Shown here one piece after another: positions 5,906-8,542 of a stretch of 8,542 bases of DNA. The notes below the pieces were generated by a model. That model did not search any database. It was given only the letters and a program-made list of their open reading frames with translations, and had not been told where the DNA came from. Both the position numbers and the translations under genes were made by a program. The first letter of the stretch is position 1, and each line of letters begins with the position of its first letter. This stretch comes from Halanaerobium sp. Its GTDB lineage: Bacteria > Bacillota > Halanaerobiia > Halanaerobiales > Halanaerobiaceae. The stretch covers positions 1 to 8,542 of the forward strand of contig QBLP01000065.1 in NCBI GenBank assembly GCA_003070825.1. Reading direction: 5' to 3'.

Positions 5906-5985
5906 AATTCGGTAATATACTATATTTATAGCGAGAAACTGATAATTTATTTATAAAACCTTTAAAGTTATAGGGGGATAAAAGG

Positions 5986-6555
5986 GTGAAGAAAAACACT
6001 AAAAAGGAATTATCTGCAGAACAGCAGCAGAAATTAATTAAAATATTAAGGGAACGATTTGAAAAAAATATGGATCGTCATCAGAATCTTAAATGGTCTG
6101 CGGTAGAAACTAAACTTTTATCTAAACCGGAAGAATTGTGGTCGTTAAATGAAATGGAAAAAACAGGTGGAGAACCGGATGCTGTTGATTTTGACCAGAA
6201 TAGTGGAGAATATATATTTGTCGACTGTGCAGCTGAAAGTCCTGCCGGAAGAAGGAGTCTCTGCTATGATCGGGAAGCACTTGAGTCAAGAAAAAAGAAT
6301 AAGCCTGAAAATAGTGCCCTTGATCTGGCTGCGGATATGGGGATAGAAATTTTAACAGAAAAAGAATACCGAAAGCTGCAAGAGTTGGGAGAGTTTGATT
6401 TAAAAACTTCAAGCTGGATAAAAACTACCAAAGAAATTCGAGAACTGGGTGGAGCACTTTTTTGTGACCGTCGTTATGATCATGTTTTTGTTTATCATAA
6501 TGGTGCCCAGTCTTATTATAGCTCCAGGGGCTTTCGCGGATTACTGCGGGTTTAA
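5986..6555 (+). CDS. DUF4256 family protein
   Basis: A 189-residue protein recognised as DUF4256 (PF14066) from its conserved blocks. These are SLNEMEKTGGEPD (53-65), DCAAESPAGRRSLCYDRE (80-97), KTSSWI (140-145), GGALFCDRRYD (155-165), VFVYHNGA (167-174) and RGFRG near the C-terminus. The family's function is unknown. Length and full set of blocks indicate an intact gene. It starts with GTG, supported by AGGGGG (5972-5977) 8 bases upstream. No signal peptide or membrane helix is seen, so it is probably cytosolic. Conserved Cys (81, 93, 160) and many Asp/Arg/His hint at a binding or enzymatic role, but no reaction can be assigned. It lies 74 bases from the IS element's left end with no convincing promoter between, so the insertion may have separated it from its original one. 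Confidence 0.9.
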   Translation: MKKNTKKELSAEQQQKLIKILRERFEKNMDRHQNLKWSAVETKLLSKPEELWSLNEMEKTGGEPDAVDFDQNSGEYIFVDCAAESPAGRRSLCYDREALESRKKNKPENSALDLAADMGIEILTEKEYRKLQELGEFDLKTSSWIKTTKEIRELGGALFCDRRYDHVFVYHNGAQSYYSSRGFRGLLRV

Positions 6556-6572
6556 TCCAAAAAATATGCCTG

Positions 6573-6623
6573 CTTATCAATTCAACTTGTTTTATAACTC
6601 TTAAGATGTTAAAATTTGATAAG
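6573..6623. promoter_or_regulatory. Inverted repeat overlapping the HD-gene promoter
   Basis: CTTATCAA (6573-6580) and TTGATAAG (6616-6623) are perfect 8-base arms, 35 bases apart. The right arm contains the -35 box of the promoter below. It could be two half-sites of a regulator or part of a weak stem after the DUF4256 gene; no T-tract follows, so a terminator is unlikely. Confidence 0.33.
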
Positions 6624-6644
6624 TAAGTTATTATAAATTATGAT
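6616..6644 (+). promoter_or_regulatory. Promoter for the HD-domain gene
   Basis: TTGATA (6616-6621), a 17-base spacer and TATGAT (6639-6644) each differ from consensus at one base. The start site should be near 6651, giving a leader of about 27 bases to the ATG at 6678. Confidence 0.65.
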
Positions 6645-6677
6645 TTAAGACAATTAGAATATACAAGAGGTGCAAAA

Positions 6678-7406
6678 ATGGAGGAATTGAAAGAAGCTTT
6701 TATTGTCGATCTTAAAAAGACCAGTAAAGATGGAATTGAAGAATTATTAGTTTTTTTAGAAGAAATTGATTTTTATAAAAAGCCAGCTAGCATCAGACAT
6801 CATTTAAACAGGACAGGTGGACTTTTAGAACACACTGAAAATGTTAAGAGAGAATATTTAAAATTAAATGAAGAAATTTCTGCAGGTATTCCCCGGGAAA
6901 ATATTATTCTTCAGGCTTCACTGCATGATATCGAAAAATGTTTTGCCTATACTTCTGAGATGCAGCATACCATTACTCCAGGCCAGAATAATTTTTTAAG
7001 AAGTCTGGTCAGAGATAATATGGAAATGTATAATAATTATGGCCTTGATAAATATGTTGAAGATAAAGAATTTATAATATCTAAAGAATATGCCAGTGAT
7101 TTAATTAAGTGGTTTAAGGATGGGCGGAATGTTGCTCCACCTGATTTAAGAAATGACTGGAATTATAACGAGGATAATTTACCATTAAACCATTCAATGC
7201 GGGCGATTCTTGAAGCATCTAAATTTATTGATTTAGAGGAGAGAGATATTCTTGCAATTACTTATCATATGGGACCTTATGGCCCCTTTGATGAGCGTAA
7301 AAGAAGTAAAGCAGAAGAACTCTATCCTGATGTAAGACTTCTTCACCTGGCTGATTCCATAGCCACTAAAAAAGAGGATATTGAAGAAGATTTGAATGGT
7401 AATTAA
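6678..7406 (+). CDS. HD-domain metal-dependent phosphohydrolase
   Basis: A 242-residue HD-superfamily protein; the family hydrolyses phosphate esters (nucleotides, cyclic nucleotides or RNA ends) with bound divalent metal. Metal ligands are visible in order: H52 in TGGLLEHTENV, the H83-D84 pair in SLHDIEK, probably H172 (NHSM) and H197 (ITYHMGPYG), and D226 in LLHLADSIAT. The usual HDIGK motif reads HDIEK here, a Gly-to-Glu change beside the HD pair. It resembles stand-alone HD proteins and the HD part of YhaM-like exonucleases, but no OB-fold domain is present. No signal peptide. ATG 6678 follows AGAGGTG (6666-6672 region). It has its own promoter and is 48 bases upstream of the alkA-ogt fusion, so the pair may be co-transcribed. 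The substrate is unknown. Confidence 0.86.
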   Translation: MEELKEAFIVDLKKTSKDGIEELLVFLEEIDFYKKPASIRHHLNRTGGLLEHTENVKREYLKLNEEISAGIPRENIILQASLHDIEKCFAYTSEMQHTITPGQNNFLRSLVRDNMEMYNNYGLDKYVEDKEFIISKEYASDLIKWFKDGRNVAPPDLRNDWNYNEDNLPLNHSMRAILEASKFIDLEERDILAITYHMGPYGPFDERKRSKAEELYPDVRLLHLADSIATKKEDIEEDLNGN

Positions 7407-7429
7407 ATAGATAGATCTATTTAAGATCT
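7403..7429. promoter_or_regulatory. Overlapping palindromes between the HD gene and the alkylation-repair gene
   Basis: Arms 7403-7412 (TTAAATAGAT) and 7415-7424 (ATCTATTTAA) are a perfect 10-base inverted repeat with a 2-base spacer, overlapping the HD stop codon. AGATCT also occurs at 7413-7418 and 7424-7429, giving an alternative 6-base stem with loop ATTTA. A dimeric-regulator site or weak attenuating hairpin before the repair gene is possible; there is no long T-run. Confidence 0.4.
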
Positions 7430-7454
7430 CTTTTAATTGAGGTGTTTTTAGATT

Positions 7455-8542
7455 ATGAAAAAGAAAATAAAAATTTCTCAAGCAGAAATTGATTACCTAA
7501 AAGCTAAAGACCGGAGGATGTCAGATTTAATTGGGTATCTTGGTGAAATAAATAGATATTATACTCCTGATCCTTTTACTTCCTTAACTCAGAGTATTGT
7601 CTACCAGCAGCTTTCCGGCAGTGCGGCTGATTCTATCTGGAAGAAAGTAAATAAGATTCTTCCTAAGTTAACGCCTGAAGCTGTTGCTGCTGTTCCTGAA
7701 AGCAAATTGAAAGAAGCCGGTCTATCCGAGCGTAAAGTTAATTACCTTAATAATCTGGCAGAAGCAGTTTTGGAGAATAATGTTCAGCTTGCTAAAATTG
7801 AAGAGCTTTCCGATGAGGAAATAATTGAACAGTTAACAGCTGTTAAAGGAATTGGCCGCTGGACAGCAGAGATGTTTTTAATATTTTCTTTAGTTAGAAG
7901 AAATGTAATCAGTTATTATGATTTAGGTATTAGGAAGGGAATTCAGTGGTTTTATGGTTTGAAATCTGAGCCGTCCGAAAAGGATTTTAAAAAGTTTAAA
8001 AGAAAATTCTCGCCTTATAATACAGCAGCTTCTTTTTATATCTGGGAGGTAACTGCCCAGAATCTTGATCAGACTTTTAAAAATGCTGAAGAATTATCTA
8101 CTGCTAATAAAGTGGTCTATTATGACTCACCAATTGGGTTAATTGAGCTCCAGGCTAGTCAGGGTGAGCTATTGAGCCTTCAATTTCAGAAAGTAAAGCG
8201 CTATCAGGAAGAGGAGACAGCTGTTTTGTCAGCCTCTAAAACACAGTTGGATGAGTATTTCGAGGGAAAAAGAAAAGAATTCAAGCTTCCACTTAGAATT
8301 GAAGGTACGGATTTTCAAAAAAGTGTCTGGAAACAGCTAAGGGAAATTCCTTATGGAGCTACCTTTTCTTATAAGGAAATAGCAGAAACAATCGGGAATG
8401 ACAAAGCTTATAGAGCAGTTGGTAATGCAAATAATAAAAACAGCATTCCAGTTATTATTCCCTGCCATCGGGTAACTGCAAGTAGTGGTGAAATCGGTGG
8501 TTATGGAGCGGGAATCTGGCGGAAAAAGTGGCTGCTTAAGCA
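7455..8542 (+). CDS. AlkA-type DNA glycosylase fused to Ogt-type O6-methylguanine-DNA methyltransferase (3' end outside window)
   Basis: An open frame of 362 codons running off the window, encoding two DNA-alkylation repair enzymes in one chain. Residues 1-205 are an HhH-GPD base-excision glycosylase of the AlkA/3-methyladenine type: SLTQSIVYQQLSG (43-55), the helix-hairpin-helix LTAVKGIGRWTAEM (127-140) and the catalytic aspartate D156 in YYDLGIRKG. Residues about 218-362 are an O6-alkylguanine-DNA alkyltransferase. It has an N-terminal RNase H-like part (VVYYDSPIGLIEL), the DNA-binding start FQKSVWKQLREIPYGATFSY, the arginine finger YRAVGNA, and the acceptor cysteine C337 in PCHRV, followed by GGYGAGIWRKKWLL. 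Few residues should be missing at the C-terminus. The ATG at 7455 follows GAGGTG (7439-7444) at 10 bases. Both active sites are present. It lies 48 bases after the HD gene. No Ada regulatory domain is present. Confidence 0.93.
   Translation, partial: MKKKIKISQAEIDYLKAKDRRMSDLIGYLGEINRYYTPDPFTSLTQSIVYQQLSGSAADSIWKKVNKILPKLTPEAVAAVPESKLKEAGLSERKVNYLNNLAEAVLENNVQLAKIEELSDEEIIEQLTAVKGIGRWTAEMFLIFSLVRRNVISYYDLGIRKGIQWFYGLKSEPSEKDFKKFKRKFSPYNTAASFYIWEVTAQNLDQTFKNAEELSTANKVVYYDSPIGLIELQASQGELLSLQFQKVKRYQEEETAVLSASKTQLDEYFEGKRKEFKLPLRIEGTDFQKSVWKQLREIPYGATFSYKEIAETIGNDKAYRAVGNANNKNSIPVIIPCHRVTASSGEIGGYGAGIWRKKWLLK

Larger units (their letters stand above)
4355..5911 (-). mobile_element. TnpB-only IS200/IS605-family insertion sequence
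   Basis: About 1557 bases, oriented on the minus strand, with one gene (tnpB) and no TnpA Y1-transposase, so movement needs TnpA in trans. On the minus strand the left end follows TTAC (plus 5912-5915) and the right end finishes with TCAA (plus 4355-4358). Each end has a subterminal hairpin with a guide tetranucleotide at its 5' foot: AAAG on the left (plus CTTT 5894-5897) and GAAT on the right (plus ATTC 4395-4398). These four tetranucleotides are, from memory, those of IS608. No target duplication is expected for the family and none is seen. Ends are inferred from these motifs; comparison with empty sites would fix them. Confidence 0.82.

Noticed and set aside
6556..6623. Rho-independent terminator after the DUF4256 gene
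   Set aside because: The 8-base arms are far apart and AT-rich and are not followed by a T-run; the right arm fits a -35 box better.
1..8542. CRISPR array, tRNA, rRNA or prophage
   Set aside because: No regularly spaced repeats, cloverleaf, rRNA motifs or phage structural genes were seen.

Overview
The window is AT-rich, compactly coded DNA with purine-rich Shine-Dalgarno sites (AGGAGG types) and lysine/glutamate-rich proteins. This fits a low-GC Firmicute. The protein repertoire suggests an anaerobe of the Halanaerobiales type, but that placement is inference from family resemblance, not a search.

Positions 1-3095 hold three co-directional genes: an ATP-grasp ligase, a small GxSxG esterase, and a second esterase (Fes/EstD-like alpha/beta hydrolase) with a C-terminal Ig-like (BIG2-type) tail. 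An ATP-dependent bond-forming enzyme next to two ester/amide-cleaving enzymes suggests one small-molecule pathway of unknown substrate.

Positions 3096-3281 carry a decayed tail of an Rpn-family (PD-(D/E)XK, 'transposase_31') protein. A near-consensus extended -10 promoter (3325-3353) then starts a short operon. Its genes are an exported, internally duplicated DUF305 protein rich in Met and His, and a one-pass membrane SHOCT protein whose N-terminus has the same Met/Gly/Pro motif. Metal (perhaps copper) handling at the cell surface is the best guess.

The operon is followed by a third ribosome-binding site and ATG. Just after that ATG lies a TnpB-only IS200/IS605-family element (about 4355-5911, minus strand). 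Its ends carry the tetranucleotides described for IS608: TTAC/AAAG on the left and TCAA/GAAT on the right, each guide tetranucleotide at the foot of a subterminal hairpin. tnpB looks intact and has its own promoter. The right end is rich in stem-loops, as expected for an omega RNA. Its predicted guide is the flanking ribosome-binding site and start codon, which matches the SHOCT gene's initiation region at 16 of 17 positions.

Positions 5986-8542 hold ordinary chromosomal genes: a DUF4256 protein, an HD-domain phosphohydrolase with its own promoter, and a 3'-truncated (by the window edge) fusion of an AlkA-type 3-methyladenine DNA glycosylase with an Ogt-type O6-methylguanine-DNA methyltransferase. 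The fusion combines two alkylation-repair activities in one polypeptide. No CRISPR array, tRNA or rRNA was seen.
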